In this document: positions 23,051-36,660 of the stretch, piece by piece
Position numbering within the stretch: position 1 is the stretch's first letter
How the letters are laid out: each line of letters starts with the position of its first letter
Assembly (NCBI GenBank): GCA_029232285.1
Contig: JAOXFI010000016.1
Span: forward strand, 1 to 64,000
Direction of reading: 5' to 3'
Length of the DNA stretch: 64,000 bases
Source of the DNA: Agmasoma carcini (nom. nud.)
Lineage: Eukaryota; Microsporidia; Thelohaniidae
Program-made: the position numbers and the translations under genes
Notes under the pieces: model-generated
What the model was told of the DNA's origin: nothing
Databases searched by the model: none
Seen by the model: the letters and a program-made list of their open reading frames with translations, nothing else

Positions 23051-25799
23051 AAAGAATGTATTAAATCATTAAAATTGGGTTATCTCTGAATTTAGTGAAT
23101 ATTTGTGTATATACACTTTTATGGCATGAGATATAATATTTAGTATTTATATTACATGCTCAATTGTGAATGTTTTTTGTTTTTCTTAGATAGAATGTAA
23201 AATAAATAGTATGATACGATATTTGTTTTCGTTTAAAACCGCTCTATTTACTGCTCTAAAAGACACGGGCTATAAAATTTATTAAAACGTTTAAAAAAAG
23301 TTTGATAAAGTGACAACATATACGAAAATAAATTATAGGTTAAAATATAACATATTTGAACCCATAATTGTAAGGCTAAAATGCTATTAATCAAGAGTTA
23401 ATGAAATATAATGTCTTTTCTTGAAAATATGATATATATTTAAAATGTTTTTATGTTTTAATAGTCAATTATCATTACTTTATAGATTTTATGATTTTAA
23501 ATGTTTAATATTTAACATTATAAAAGATTGAATTTTTCTCTGTACCATAAAAAAGTATTTAATCTGATCAAATATTAACAAAATTCTATATATCGGTTAC
23601 AAAAACTGTTTGATCTATATTAAATTTATTTGTGAACTGTTTGGTGAGTGGAATCGGGAAATAATCAAAATTTATATATTTTATTGATGAAAATAATGAA
23701 AAGAAACACTATACACTTATCTATACTGTCACCAATTAATTATAAATATCGTTCATATGTTTCATTCTTAATATGAAGTTAAATATGTACTTTTTAACAT
23801 TGTATGTGATGATAAGCAATTACAGAATTAGATAGTGAATAAAATTGTATTGAATCATCATTTAACCTACATGCTAAAATTTCATATTAAATAAGAACTT
23901 ATTCCATTTTTTTAAAAAATAATTAAATATATACTGATAGAGATTCATAATATAATATTTCTATTTTATCAATATAACACTTTTATGATGCAACTTTAAG
24001 GTATATCAATTATAAAAAAATATCAATAAAATTTAGAGACCATATTTTTTGATTTTAATGCTGCGGGTTTCTTTCTTGGTCTATACCTTGAGCCGATCTT
24101 TTTTTACAAATGTATAAGTAACTATTTGTCCTTCATAAACATATTATAATTTAAAATATAGATTTTTGTTTTCTGTTAGGATTGATAAATAAAGTTTAAA
24201 TCTAATTTAATCTTGTCAGATATTTGATTTAAAATATTTTTGAATTCTAGATTATCAAACTTATTTTTATTTTGGGTGAGTAGTTTATAGATATTAATAG
24301 GATTTATATCTATTCTTAATTTTAGTTTTTTTTAAATCTTTAAGTAACTCAATATCACCTAACAAAAATATTTCAACAATTGTAATTGATTGGGTTTATT
24401 AATATATAATATACTCAATTTTTGTTTCAAAAGCAATATTATCATGTGTTAGGAATTAATGTTGTGTTGGTCATATTATATAATCATTAACTTCGATACT
24501 ATAGCAATTGTATACTTACTGTCATCTGTTTTTTGTTTTACTTCTTACAAAATAAACTACTTCGTTTTAACACTTTTAAATGCACATATCAATTTGATAC
24601 ATATTACTGGATTTGACCAAAAAAGTAAATTTCTTTCATAACACAGACTTATTTTCATTCTTTTCGTCAGTTTAATCTTTGTGATTAATATCTTACAGTT
24701 TTTTTGACCTTTTCGATATATAAATAAATTGTTGAGTTGTGGCAATAATTTTTAAGGACTTTTAAAAAATGAGTAAAAAACAATTATTTACATAATAAAT
24801 ATAAAGCGAATTTTAAATTTTCTCAAATAAAATAAAGTTTTTAAACAGCTAAACTCAAAATATTAAATTTCTAGTTGAACAGAAAAGTATAACCTTAAGA
24901 AAATCAATATCATTTTTAAAATATTGAATAAGAAAATTAAAAAGTAATTGTAACAGCAATCTCTTTTAATCCTAAACTAAACAAACTCATAAAATTAAAT
25001 GATTTTAATAATTCTGATTGTTTTTGAAAGACTCGGTTAGATAAAGTTGATCTTTTAAATTTTTGATTCATTATACTAGGCTTTTGTAATTTTCAATGGC
25101 TTCTTCCATAAGAAATAAATTTAAAAAAATCTAATAGACCAAGTTATATACAATTAGAATTTTTATCGATAGCTACTATTATTTGTTCAAAAGTTGCCAA
25201 AAAACTATAATTATAACAAATGAATAAAAGGTTAAGTTTTAAATATTTGATTTAAAAAATTAAAGGTAAACATTAAACTAATTTTATCATTCCTTCAAAC
25301 GCAATGCCAAATACAAAAACGAATTGTTATTTTTTTATACAATTCAAAAACTAAAGTTAGAAATTCAAGAAAAGTGTTTTAAGAAAAACAAAACGGGATG
25401 ACAATATTTATTAAAGAATATATTAAAAGAATATATTTATGTATAAATAGAATAATTAAAACAAGTTATAACTGGATATTTAAGTGTTAGTATTTGGGTT
25501 ACTTAAGTTAGAATAATATAAAACGTTTTATCTTTAAAAGATTTATAAAGCAATCGATTTTCATGATAAGGTTCAATTATAAAAGGTTATATCTAAATAA
25601 AATCACTTAATATTATTTTCAACCTTGAATAGAATTCGATTTCTAAAATATTTCAATTATCTATGTAAGCACATTCAAGTGATTTCAATTTAATAAAATT
25701 GACTTAGTGATTAGTCGAATAATGAGAATAAATTTGATTTCAACCCTAATAATACCCTGAAAAAATACAATTTATTTTAGAATTCTGAGAAACTTTAAA
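23051..25799. other. Gene-free AT-rich DNA (2.7 kb)
   Basis: No gene, RNA gene or transposase motif was recognised on either strand. Short open frames (for example near 24.5 kb) look random. Confidence 0.5.
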
Positions 25800-26045
25800 A
25801 TTTGTTGTTTTTTTAAAGATATGGTGTTTCTCTTGAGCTTTAGTAAAGAAAATGCTTGCTTTGCTTCACATCATAACTCATCTATCACCCACACTTTTAT
25901 TGTTATGTATTCGACCAACATTATTTATACGGGTATACATATGTGTTTCATCAATTTCCACTGTAAAACCCGGCCCCACAAATAAATACTCATTATCATA
26001 TTGTTTCATAGCAAAAATCAGCCAAGCCCTTTAATTTAAAACATT
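25800..26045 (-). mobile_element. ISXO2-like transposase fragment 4
   Basis: The minus strand reads VGPGFTVEIDETHMYTRINN then VGRI, matching the first catalytic block of the copy at 54.5 kb (DPGLTVEIDENYFYTRKNHV GRM). It then continues with several stops. The overlapping + strand frame is a shadow. Confidence 0.7.
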
Positions 26046-26075
26046 ATTAGCTCAAAAAATTATACTTTACTTTTT

Positions 26076-27051
26076 TTGTTCAGAAATTTATTATTAAACA
26101 ATCTAATTTTGCTCGATGTTACATCTATCTTACAATTCGATATTAAATGCATTTCTCCATCTAATATTTTCTCCACATGTGCAAAATGTAGTAAGAAATT
26201 ATTATGTTTAATTTCGAAAATGAATTACAATGATACTACTACTGTTATAAATTTGCTAAGAAGAAAAAACTTCTTCATTCTATCGTTATTGATGTTGTGT
26301 AATCCTCCTCTTGGGGAAGTGAAGTATGTGTGTTTAATTGATAATATATCATTTATTTATTATAAAAATGTTGTAACGAATTTATTAAAAGAATATGCAT
26401 ATGAACAAACTGTTTTAAATCAATCTTAATACCTCTGAGAAAAATAATCATATTATATTTTAGGTGGTTCGAGAATATACCACAATCTACTCATTCGAGA
26501 ATTTAATTTGTATAAAAGATAAGCAAATAAGATATGCCAAAACATTAGGAAAAATAAAAATACATTATGATAATTTTCCAATGATGCTACTTGGTTTGCC
26601 AAATTGATGAATTTATGTTATAGTAAAAACAAAAATATCACCGAAGAAGAATTGGTGATAAGCAAGATGAGTTTTAGCTTTGTAGATTCATCTACATCAC
26701 TAAATATTTTGTTAAATTTGTTTAGAATAGGAAGGTACCAACAATTTTCTAGTATCTATTTTACAAAATGTATGCAGAGAAGAGAATAATAAAATAGAGT
26801 AAAAATGGCATAATTATATGGATATAACTATTTTAAACTTTTCTCATTCAAAAGTTAATTATAGTTTTACTTTTATTGATACAATTAATGAACTTCATAC
26901 TCAAAATATTGAGTTGTTGGATTGTATTGGCTTCAGTAGAGATAGGAAGAAAATATTTAAAAATGTAAATTTGATTGTTTCTTTGAATCAATTAAATAAT
27001 TTTAGCAATACTTTTCTTATTTTGTTAATTTGTTTTTGTGTTAATATATAG
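26076..27051 (+). mobile_element. ISXO2-like transposase relic 5
   Basis: An open N-terminal frame (26076-26429, 117 codons) has LLLNNLILLDVTSIL and CAKCSKKLLCL, the usual N-terminal 'L-x-x-N-x-x-L' plus zinc pair. CQIDEF near 26597 is the first catalytic block in another frame. The open frame at 26818-27051 ends with HSKVNYSFTFIDTINELHTQ NIEL, the NHSKNFV...HTQNIE block. Long open pieces make this a relatively young relic, but it needs at least two frameshifts. Confidence 0.7.
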
Positions 27052-27059
27052 TTATACTT

Positions 27060-27509
27060 TCATTATTATAAAAAAAGTTTAAACAATTTAATTTTTTATA
27101 TATGCAAAAAGTACCAAAATTATTTTATTGGGAATATACTAGATCCTCATTCTTTAAAAAAATAAAAACATTTCTAATATTGAAAAAAATACTATTATAT
27201 CATTAATGAAACATGTTTATTCTGGTCTTTATTTTAAATATGCTCTTTTAAACATACATAAAAATAAACACGATAAGAACTACAAAGCCAAATCCTTTAA
27301 AAGTCAATAAGCTAATTCTTTAATAAAGTATATTGAATAATTGAAAAAATTATTTATTTCTAGTTATTTTTATATTATTTTTTAAAATTTTAGTTAAATT
27401 TATTACCCGTTAACTATTATATTAACATATAATGTGTATATTCATATGCTTAATAACTATTTCGCCTTTATATTTTATTGATTATAAAATAAAGATTAAA
27501 ACTTCATTA
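27060..27509. other. Gene-free AT-rich DNA
   Basis: Nothing recognisable was seen. Confidence 0.5.
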
Positions 27510-27690
27510 TTATGTTGGTAAGGATGTTGTAAAGAAGGCACTGTAGAGTTTTTAAGAGAAAACAATATTTTAGATAAACGCCAAAAGACAATGCCTTTAT
27601 CATAGTTAGATTGAATTAAAAGAGTCATGAAAGAAAAATATAGTTCAAACGATGCAATATAAAATCTTTTTTATTTGATGTATACTTTTT
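27510..27690 (+). mobile_element. Possible ISXO2-like N-terminal fragment
   Basis: A + strand reading KEGTVEFLRENNILDKRQK resembles the N-terminal 'A-x-x-FL-x-x-x-GIL' segment of this transposase family. No zinc pair or catalytic block follows clearly, so the call is weak. Confidence 0.35.
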
Positions 27691-29965
27691 AAAACATTTA
27701 TACAATTTTATATCTTATGTTTTACTTCATAATAGAGATACCATATAAATCAGTGAAAGGATACATCAACCATATCTAAACAAACTGTGAATCATTTATA
27801 ATTAATTCTGAAATTGTTTTATCGAATACGGATTTAAAATGAAGAATAATCGAATCACTTGTTGCAATAAATAATCAAATATTATGCACCTAGAAATCAT
27901 GATAATATACATTTATAGGTTAAAATAGTTTACTAAACGAGATAAATTGTTACATGAAATCGAGAAGAATAAAAACTACGAAATAAGATCAAAATGACTT
28001 TTGTTTTTTGGATTTATATTTAAGATACTTTTATGTTGAAAGACAAATACATAAATATATATATAAGTTAGAGCGTTAGAAAAGACTTGATAACATTTCT
28101 TGTGAATAGAGCATAATCTCATATTAAAACGAATCAGATTATATAGATTTTAGCGTATTTATCAAATAATTTTTACTAAACTATTGACAGACGTATGTAT
28201 ACAATTAATTTAATGTTTAAGGTGATATTTAAAAATTAAAATTTGAGAAAAATAATAAAATCAACAAATAAAACTTTTTACATATTAAGATTTTATTTTG
28301 TGTAAAGACTGGAATTCACAAGGTGATATTCTTATAATAATTTTAGAAATATAAAATCTTTATATTAATAATTCATTGAATATGTTTTTTTCTTATCGAT
28401 TTTAAAAAGGATTGATGTCAACTAGTGATAAAAATACATTAAAAAACGAAGGTAGAAAAATATTTCCTTTTTTGTTTTATAGAAACAGACCTTTAAATGG
28501 AAAGAAACTACAAAAAAAGTGATGATAGCAACAAATAAAATACAAAAATATGTGATAATTAGAATTATTGAAGAAAATGCGAACAATGTGGGATAACGAC
28601 AATACACTTAATTGCTTCTATAATGGTAAACGAAAATTGCATTATATTTTAAATTATATCTAGAAGGATGCAATACATCTTTAAAACCACAAAAATATAA
28701 GAAGTGTTTGTTACTTGATCTAATGCTTTTATAACATCTTCAATATCAGGATGTGGCACTTCTCTACTATAAAAAGATGTCTTTAATTTGTCCGCAATCC
28801 ATTATTTCAGAGTGAACAAGATAATCCATATCATTTTGTTAAACATTTAAACTATTATAGTTTTTTTAATTGATGTTTTTAAACGTTTCTATTCGTTTTA
28901 TGCTGATGTTATTACTTTTCACAGAGCTTTCATTTTTATTAAAATACAAGATATAAATATAAATCAAACAGCACCATAATTGTTTATTGTTTAGTTATCG
29001 CTACAGCTCATAGGAGTACCTTGTCTTTTTAGCTCAAAATATATGAATAGAAATACAATGGCTTGATCAATTATATATAAGGCTTTAATTTTATTTTAAA
29101 AGTTTAAACAATATAAAAAGTATATTATCACAGATCATTTAGATTGATAAACCAAATATTAACAATAAAATTATTTAAGATAAAACTTAAAAAGATTTTG
29201 GATTATGAATATCTAAAAATTCTCTTAATTAAGATATTTGCGAATATAATATTTATTAAAGACGTATGATTAGTTTAATTGAAATAATGCATTTAATTAT
29301 TATAATACTCTCATTGAAAACATAATTACTTAAAAGATAAATATAAAATAATGTTAGCATAATTGTTACTATTATTATAACCAAATATATAAATTATGAA
29401 GAACTTGTAAAATGCACAAATGAAACTTTTATTATATCAGAATAAAATTTTTTGATTGTTTTTGTTTATAATTCAATTTTGTAAACCATTGTTTTAAGAA
29501 CAATATTTATACAAATATCGGATTGTTGGAAAGTAAATGTATAAGATGTGTCTATTTTGTGATTCTAAAGTAATAAAATAAAAATTATAAAACTAAACAA
29601 TTGTATCTAATATGTTCTTTTCTTATACCGAGATTTTTAAAATTTATTTTATTCCGATAAGAATAATTTTGAAAATTTTAAAATATAACTAAAAATGAAT
29701 TTGATAAAATATATGTAGTACAAAATTTATGATTTAATTAATTGAGTTTTTTTTTTATATTTTACCTACAAGCAAAGTAGTTATCTTTTTAAATTTTTTT
29801 TTTCTATATTTTATAAAATTTAATATGAATAAAACTTTTAACCAATTAGTTAGTATTTATTCACTAATTAAAACAAAAAGGTTTTTAAACTTTATTGCTA
29901 AACTATTAAAAAAATATATTGTAAAATTTTTAATACTCAAGTAATGAATCAATAACATTTTTTTA
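27691..29965. other. Gene-free AT-rich DNA (2.3 kb)
   Basis: No gene or confident element. The minus-strand short frame at 28422-28607 is hydrophobic and low-complexity and has no family match I can see. Confidence 0.5.
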
Positions 29966-29969
29966 AATT

Positions 29970-30600
29970 ATTTCAGCTATCATAGTGGACTTTAAATGGT
30001 CCCAAAATCCTCCGATATCATTGGTCTAAGTACCATCTGAACCTTTATTATTTTTTTAATAATTAGCAAGTTTATGGGAATAATTCAACACACCTGTTAC
30101 AATTTAGTAAATTTTGTTTTCATCGGTTTTTAAGTTTGATCCAACCTTAATAACACCTTCAAAAGCATTTATAATTTTACCAGTTTCGATTTGCATTTCT
30201 TTTCAAAACAAATATTTACTTGAAATAATATCAATGGCACCAAGAATCAATATATTATGATTTTAGTTAATCATCTTAAGAAGTTAGACATTTGATGATC
30301 CCTATTCTTATATAACACTTTCATTTGCTTCTACGTCGACGCCAATACCACGTAAATAAACATTTTTCTTTAACATATTCTCCTTCTATTCAAAACACTT
30401 TTTAAAGAAAATATAAAATTGCATTGGATATAGTATCTTCTGTTAATATTTTGTTATAGGTGAAAAAATCCAGTATTTTATTCATAAGAAGATTGAATGG
30501 GAAAAGTGTTTCTTTCTGAACATCTGTAGCAAATTCTAACGATTTAGTTTTAAAACAGAATAGTGCAACACGATAAAGAAAAAAATCATTCAATTTTCAA
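29970..30600 (-). mobile_element. ISXO2-like transposase relic 6
   Basis: On the minus strand an N-terminal open frame (30593-30402) precedes LRGIGVDVEANESVI (normally VEIDES; the D is N), then ILILGAIDIISSKYL, and finally GT, a stop, TNDIGGFWDHLKSTM. The last block is normally TNDIEGFW-x-HLK, so the catalytic E has become G. Two of three catalytic residues are lost. Confidence 0.72.
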
Positions 30601-31425
30601 GAAGCCAATATATATCATTTATATTATTTACAAAACTTCATTACATTCCAAATCATTTTTGGATTTTCTTTCGTATATCTAATCACATATCAAGAAGATT
30701 ATTATATGCAAATATAAAACATTATTAATGCATTTAATTTTAATAAATAATTCAAATCATAAAATCAAAAACAACAACATTTATAAAAAAATATCATTGA
30801 ATGTTGGTTCATCAAATTTGTTTTAATTTCCATTATTCTCTTTAAACTTATTTAAATAAAAACATACAAGACAATATTTTAAAAATAATAATAATTAAAC
30901 AAAAGTTATATACATAATAACTATTTCTTAAAATGGAAAAGCAGCTGGCGATATTAAATGAAACATCTTTTAATATATGGATCATTGTCATTTGAATATT
31001 ACATCGATGTCTTAGTTTTTATGAAAAAATAATTAGATGTTTAAAAGCCAAAAAATAACATCATAAGATCTAATTTCAATGATAAATAAATTTATATAGT
31101 ATTATGTTTAGAATTGGTGTTCTAAAAGAAGATCAAACGTGTTATTCTTGCATGTCTGTCTTTACAATAAGTTTCGAATCTTCTAAATCGTTTGACTACA
31201 GATATTATCGTAGCACTTTTAAAAGAACGTTTTGAAGTAAAGAATTCTATAAATATTAAAACCACAAAGTTTTAAATAAACCGAATCTGAATAATTATTG
31301 ATTTTTCTTATAATAAAGGTGTTTGTAAGATTTCTGAAATTTTATTTATTTCAAAAGCCTTTGTATAAAAATTGAACAAATAATTTGTAAAAAATATTAA
31401 TTCATCAGGAATTAAAATAATAACA
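30601..31425. other. Gene-free AT-rich DNA
   Basis: No recognisable gene. It may include the eroded N-terminal part of the next relic. Confidence 0.45.
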
Positions 31426-31429
31426 AAAT

Positions 31430-31700
31430 TGGATCATTTCAAACGTAGAAATTGATGAATCCAGTTGGCCAAAGATAAAATTAAAATTGGGTCAATTATT
31501 TGATGATGTATGGAATTTTGAGCACTCAAAAATGTTTTAGATACAATATTGTTAAAAAACTAAGTGAACTATAATTAAAGAAATTATTCGTGAAAAGACT
31601 CAAATCATGAGTGATAAACGACCAACATAGATATCATCTTTATGACCAAAATTCTTTAATCACGATTCAGTAAATTATTAAAAAATCTTATTTCACCACA
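31430..31700 (+). mobile_element. ISXO2-like transposase fragment 7
   Basis: The + strand reads SNVEIDESSWPKIKLKLGQL then DDVWNFEHSKMF, the DES catalytic block followed by the V-W-x-FE segment of this family. The rest is eroded. Confidence 0.6.
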
Positions 31701-32365
31701 GAATCGGGATGTACACACACAAACTATAAAACATTTGTGGCATCATGAAAAGATGGTTAATTACAAAAAATTATAAGAACAGAAGTTATATTAAAAATAT
31801 CTTAGTGAATTTGTTCTCAGAAGAAACAGTAAGTTTCTGAGTAGAAAACTATTTTTTTCAAAAATTATTTGTAATGCACTAGAATACGGACATACATAAT
31901 TTTTAAATTTTGAAGAATTTAATACGTTATATGTATATTTATATGATTTTGAATATTTTATAAAATTACTTCGAATGAAGACACTTTATTTGGGTATCTT
32001 AAAGATAAAAGAGTCTTCAAGTTGTTATAAAATGCGTGCTTAAAACCTGGGTTTATCTAGAAGTATAACATAAATAAAAAAGATCGAATTTTAAAACACA
32101 TGTTTATCTACAATTTAAAAAATTTCAGAACTTACAACCTTTTTTAATAAAAAAATATTTAAATGTAAAAATAAAAGCAATTGATTTATTTTATCGGGTA
32201 GTAACTATTGCAACAGAACCACACAAATAGATGCAGCGGCATATAATAAGAATTTCATCAACTTCGATACTCACAAATTATCAAACTTTTGATTTTTTTA
32301 ATAAATGAGTATGACAAAAGAAAGATAGGAAGTTCGGATATATAATTGAGAATGATTAGATGCAT
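31701..32365. other. Gene-free AT-rich DNA
   Basis: Nothing recognisable beyond possible eroded transposase sequence. Confidence 0.45.
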
Positions 32366-32369
32366 TTCT

Positions 32370-32695
32370 TAACATGTAAAAATAATGTTGGTAACTTTTT
32401 ACAATCAGGAAAATATTTGATTTGGGTGGTATATGTAAAGAAACTAAATAGATTTTTGGTGCTGTTGAGAAAGTGCGCAATCTTTATTATCTTTCTGAAA
32501 TTAAAAATGATAATATAGAAGACGGTATTACAATTATGACAAATGCTGGAAAGGTTATAATAGTATGTTAGATGAAAAATATATTCACTTTAGAATCAAA
32601 AAAATGTATAATTTCGTCCATCCTGAGTATAGAGAAATTTTATACTTATACTATTTAGAAGATTGTGTAGAATTATAAAAGAAACATCATAACTT
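32370..32695 (+). mobile_element. ISXO2-like transposase relic 8
   Basis: The + strand reads FDLGGICKETK, a TAG stop, then IFGAVEKVRNLYYL, a second-acid block region TIMTNAGKGYN (normally TIITD-x-W-x-x-Y), then YIHFRIKKMYNFVHPE. The copy at 54.6 kb reads GGICRETKQVFAVVKTLRN at the same place, so the stop replaces Gln. Dead. Confidence 0.72.
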
Positions 32696-32699
32696 CTTC

Positions 32700-34075
32700 T
32701 TTTTAAAGTTTAAAAAATAAGTGCCTTTATATTTAAATATAATATTAAAAAATGAATTTTTAATAAATATTATAATAATTTATATTTTATACAATTTTTC
32801 TCTAAAATTAATGCATCGTGTTCAAGTGAATTGTCTATTATTTTATAATTTTCGTAATCGAATTATATTTAAAACTTATTTCATATTTTAAAATTATATT
32901 AAAAATATTGATTTTAAAATTTACAGAAAATGTTTTTAAAATTAATATTTATTCAAAAAATTATATTTATAATAAACTAACTAAATATTATCATATTTAA
33001 AAATTTAGTAAAATTTTCATTCACCTATTAATTCTTATGCGCCTTTTAAATTACTACCGTCTATAATTTTATATATCCTTTAATGAATACAAACAAAATA
33101 AACGTAGAATTTTTTAATTATAGAATAATAAAGGAATAAGTAAAATACTAATAATATGAATAAAAACTAACTAACTAAATTATAGATGATTGATCAAGTA
33201 TACAAAAAATACTTCATCCAAATAAATCAAACAAGGACAACAAAGCCAGCATAAGATAATTAATATCAACAAAAATCAAAATGTGGTAACTTTGGCTAGA
33301 ACTTATAAAAGAAAAAGGCCTAATAAGAACTAAAGCCATGAAAAAGGCGAACAAAATATTCTAAACTACAATATAATTTTTACGTCAAATTTAATATAAA
33401 AATGAAAACCGGACTTTGAATCAGATAATAAATTTATAAATGAAGATTTAAGAAAACAATACAATAAATCATCAGTTTATATATTTATATATCTATCGTA
33501 ATTTAAAAATTTTACGATTCCGCATATGAATAATAATGGTTTTTTCTTACGGCTTTAATTTGAAATTCAACTTGGTTTATTTACTTTTACGTTAAAATGG
33601 GTCCCATCTATTTTATTGGTTGAATAATATTTCTAGAATTTTGTTAATAAAACCCTCAATTATTTTGATAATTATTGCGTCTATTGATATTAAAATAACA
33701 AACCATTGAGCTTGAATGTTGTTTATACAAAAAAATGTAGTATACCAGTTGACAAGATAAATTTTTTAAAAATGAAAAATATTATTTTATATTATGTTTT
33801 ATAATGATTTTTAGATCTAACAAGATTTGATGATAGTGTTTTTTAATTAAAATAATGAAAAAAACGCCTTTAAAATATACAATAAACAAAGCATATGTTG
33901 TGGTTATAGAAGCAGATACAATTAATAGAAAACTAATAATTGTTTTTTAATATATTTTAAATTATAATTAAAAAGTGCTATAACACGTCATAATTGTAAA
34001 TTCTTAACTTTTTAGAAAAATTAATTGAAATTTAACTCTCTTTAAAGGCTTGATTTTAGTTTTATGCAACAGAAC
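32700..34075. other. Gene-free AT-rich DNA (1.4 kb)
   Basis: No gene or clear element motif was seen on either strand. Confidence 0.5.
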
Positions 34076-34079
34076 AAAA

Positions 34080-34440
34080 CAGAGAGAATTAGCCGATTTC
34101 TTGAGGATTTCAAAATACTTTAAATCTTTTGTCAAGTTTCTTGCTAAAAATCATATATTGAATTGTATTGCAAAAATGTGAAGAAGGATTCTGTGTACAG
34201 ATAGATGAAACTCATATTATTACAATAAAAAAACGTGGGGACGTATCTTGGAATGCCAGAAATTTTGGAAAATTGGTGGTATTTGCGTTGACATAAATTC
34301 TCCTTTTCTGTTATGGCAGTTTAAGGAAGCATGGAAAAACATAGAAATTGTCACATCAAATGTAAAAGTAGAGAGTGTCATCACATCAGATTGTTGGAGA
34401 AGTTATAACAGATTATATTAAACAAATTTTACTAATTATA
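34080..34440 (+). mobile_element. ISXO2-like transposase relic 9
   Basis: The + strand reads GFCVQIDETHIITIKKRG then NARNFGKLVVFALT (catalytic block 1 and the W-x-FG region), and further VESVITSDCWRSYN in another frame (block 2 with its D). The C-terminal block is missing. It faces the next relic. Confidence 0.72.
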
Positions 34441-34639
34441 TAGTAAAACATTTAATAAACTTCGTTGATTTTTAAAGGTGTAAATTCATACACAAAATAT
34501 TAAAAGGTCTTGGAGATATTTTAAAAGAAAACGTTTGTTTTACAACAAATGTAAATTTTCAAAACATTTTTATTATAATAAATTTGCCTCATCTCTATTA
34601 TATCCTGGCAAAAATAATTATAACACAATAAATATAATC

Positions 34640-35000
34640 TTTTTAGAAAAAAATAAATTATTATGAATGAGTTTAGTGATTGTCTTCTGTTTTTATGTAT
34701 AAGAGCTCGTTATGACAATAAAAATAAATCTTTGTTTTCTTTTTTGGGTTTTATATAAAAATTCTATTAAATAATAATCACTCCCTTTGATACTTTTTCT
34801 TTTCAAATTTTGTTTTGCCTTTGAACAAATATTTTAAATTGATCAAGTGTGCACAAGTGAAACAGAAGAATCCACAAAATTACATGAATGATTAACGGCA
34901 TAGAATTCATAACGACCATTTAATGAATCCACAGCAGTGCATAAGTTCTATATTGATCAGTCATTATAATTGAATTCTCATGTACATTTTCATGGTTTAT
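34640..35000 (-). mobile_element. ISXO2-like transposase C-terminal fragment 10
   Basis: The minus strand reads FYAVNHSCNFVDSSVSLVHT, a stop, then SI and NICSKAKQNLKRKSIKGSDY YLIEFLYKTQKR. This is the NHS-x-NFV...HTQ-x-IE-x-x-W block plus the family's conserved C-terminal 'L-x-EFLY/W-x-x-R'. It lies opposite relic 9. Confidence 0.7.
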
Positions 35001-36165
35001 TTTTTCATCCTTGTTTTGTTTTTGTTAAAAATGCTTCCATAAAACAATTGCATTTCTTTCTTTCATTTCCACCTTTCCATCCAAGAACCCTTTTTACTCT
35101 TCTTCTATTATTTTTTCTCTATTTTTCATCAATTTTCTTCTCAACCAACTCATTAATACCACCTATTTTTTTGTTTGTTAAAAGAAGGTGAATCGTGTTG
35201 TCTCTACACGCCTTTTTCCTATATTTGAATTGTTTTATATTATTCTTTAACGCGATATTATGTCTTGTCACATAGTATTGAAACCTATTTTATAAATAAT
35301 TTTTATCAATTTTTACATCTATTTTTATGAAAAAGAAACATCATTTTTTTAATACTCATCTTTTAGTACAGCCGCTACATTTCTAATAAAACATTCTATA
35401 TACAAGTTATTATTAATAAATTTTATATTTTTTACAATTTAGACATTTATTATATTTACTATCAGTCTAAATTTAGCTAATAATTTAATTATATTGTGCT
35501 TATCATCAAACTGAGATTATAAAAATCTTCATTTATTGAATTAAATAAGATTTCACTTAAAATAAAAACCAACTCTAGCATAACAATATTTTTTTGCTTA
35601 TTCTAAACATAATAAAAATTCATTATGAAATATGCGCCAAATTTTCATTATATTAATTTTCATGATATATTTATAAAATAATATAACAATCATTCTAGGT
35701 AATACTAATAAAAATTTTAAATGTTTTTATTAACTTAAAAACTGTCGTCTGTGAAAATATAAAATTGAAATTGTTATTATCTTTTACATCTCTAAATTTA
35801 AATATTAAATTGTATAGATTATTGTTATTTTTTTAATAATTTTATCAAGCAATATATGTATACACTGATAGTTTAATTACTATTTTACAACAGTAGACCT
35901 ATCATATAATGTTTTTTTCTGCCCTATTTTGTCACATTTTTGTAATGTTGTGAAATATACAAGAAATTTTTATTTGAAGGTGTTTAGATACCCGGATAAT
36001 ATATGTTGTGAGTATAAAAGGTAATACTCAATTATAACAGATAATTATTTTGAAAAATATTAATTTTTGGAAAAATGATATTAAAATTTCAAAAGTAAAA
36101 AATTTACAATTTATTTTATAAAACTATCAATAAGATATATGAAAAGCCAAAATTTTATGTTTAGA
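35001..36165. other. Gene-free AT-rich DNA
   Basis: No gene. The + strand frame at 34970-35191 is a low-complexity shadow of the minus-strand relic and its flank. Confidence 0.5.
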
Positions 36166-36169
36166 TCAT

Positions 36170-36660
36170 TTTGATATAAATTTAATGCGATTGATAGGCA
36201 GAGACGTGGTTGTTAAATTGCCGTGAGCAAGCTCAAGCATAAAAGAAAAGGGTATAGAGAAAGATGACTTTATATGATATTTTGATTTTGGTATAGTAGA
36301 TACATTTCCTAGACCTCTAAAGTATATTTAGAGTACGTTTAAAACGGAAATGCTCTATCTTTTTTGCCTATAATCTAAAGAGTATGTAAGAAAAATATTA
36401 TAATTATTCTTATAAATAGCGTTCATACACAATAAAAATCAAACATTGATTTTTTTGCATGATATTGAAAATCATAGTATCAATTTTTTAATCCTTCACA
36501 TTCGCTCATACTCAAAATATTGAGCAATATTAGGCAAAGGTTAAGCCACGAATCAAAGAGTGTAAAGGGTTGTTATCTATCAAGGTAGATGTGTTTTTGG
36601 CAGAAAGTATGTTCAAAAACAGCATTATGCGCGACGATTATAGCAAATCATTAATTTATT
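36170..36660 (+). mobile_element. ISXO2-like transposase relic 11
   Basis: The + strand reads YFDFGIVDTFPRPLKYI, parallel to IWVFSIADISSRPSKVYMEY of relic 2, and then AHTQNIEQY, a stop, AKVKPRIKECKGLLSIKVDV FLAES, the C-terminal E block. It belongs to the same subfamily as the copies at 19.3, 41.9 and 55.2 kb. Dead. Confidence 0.72.

Noticed and set aside
26076..26429. The 117-codon open frame as an independent gene.
   Set aside because: It carries the N-terminal zinc pair of an ISXO2-like transposase and is followed by other blocks of the same relic.
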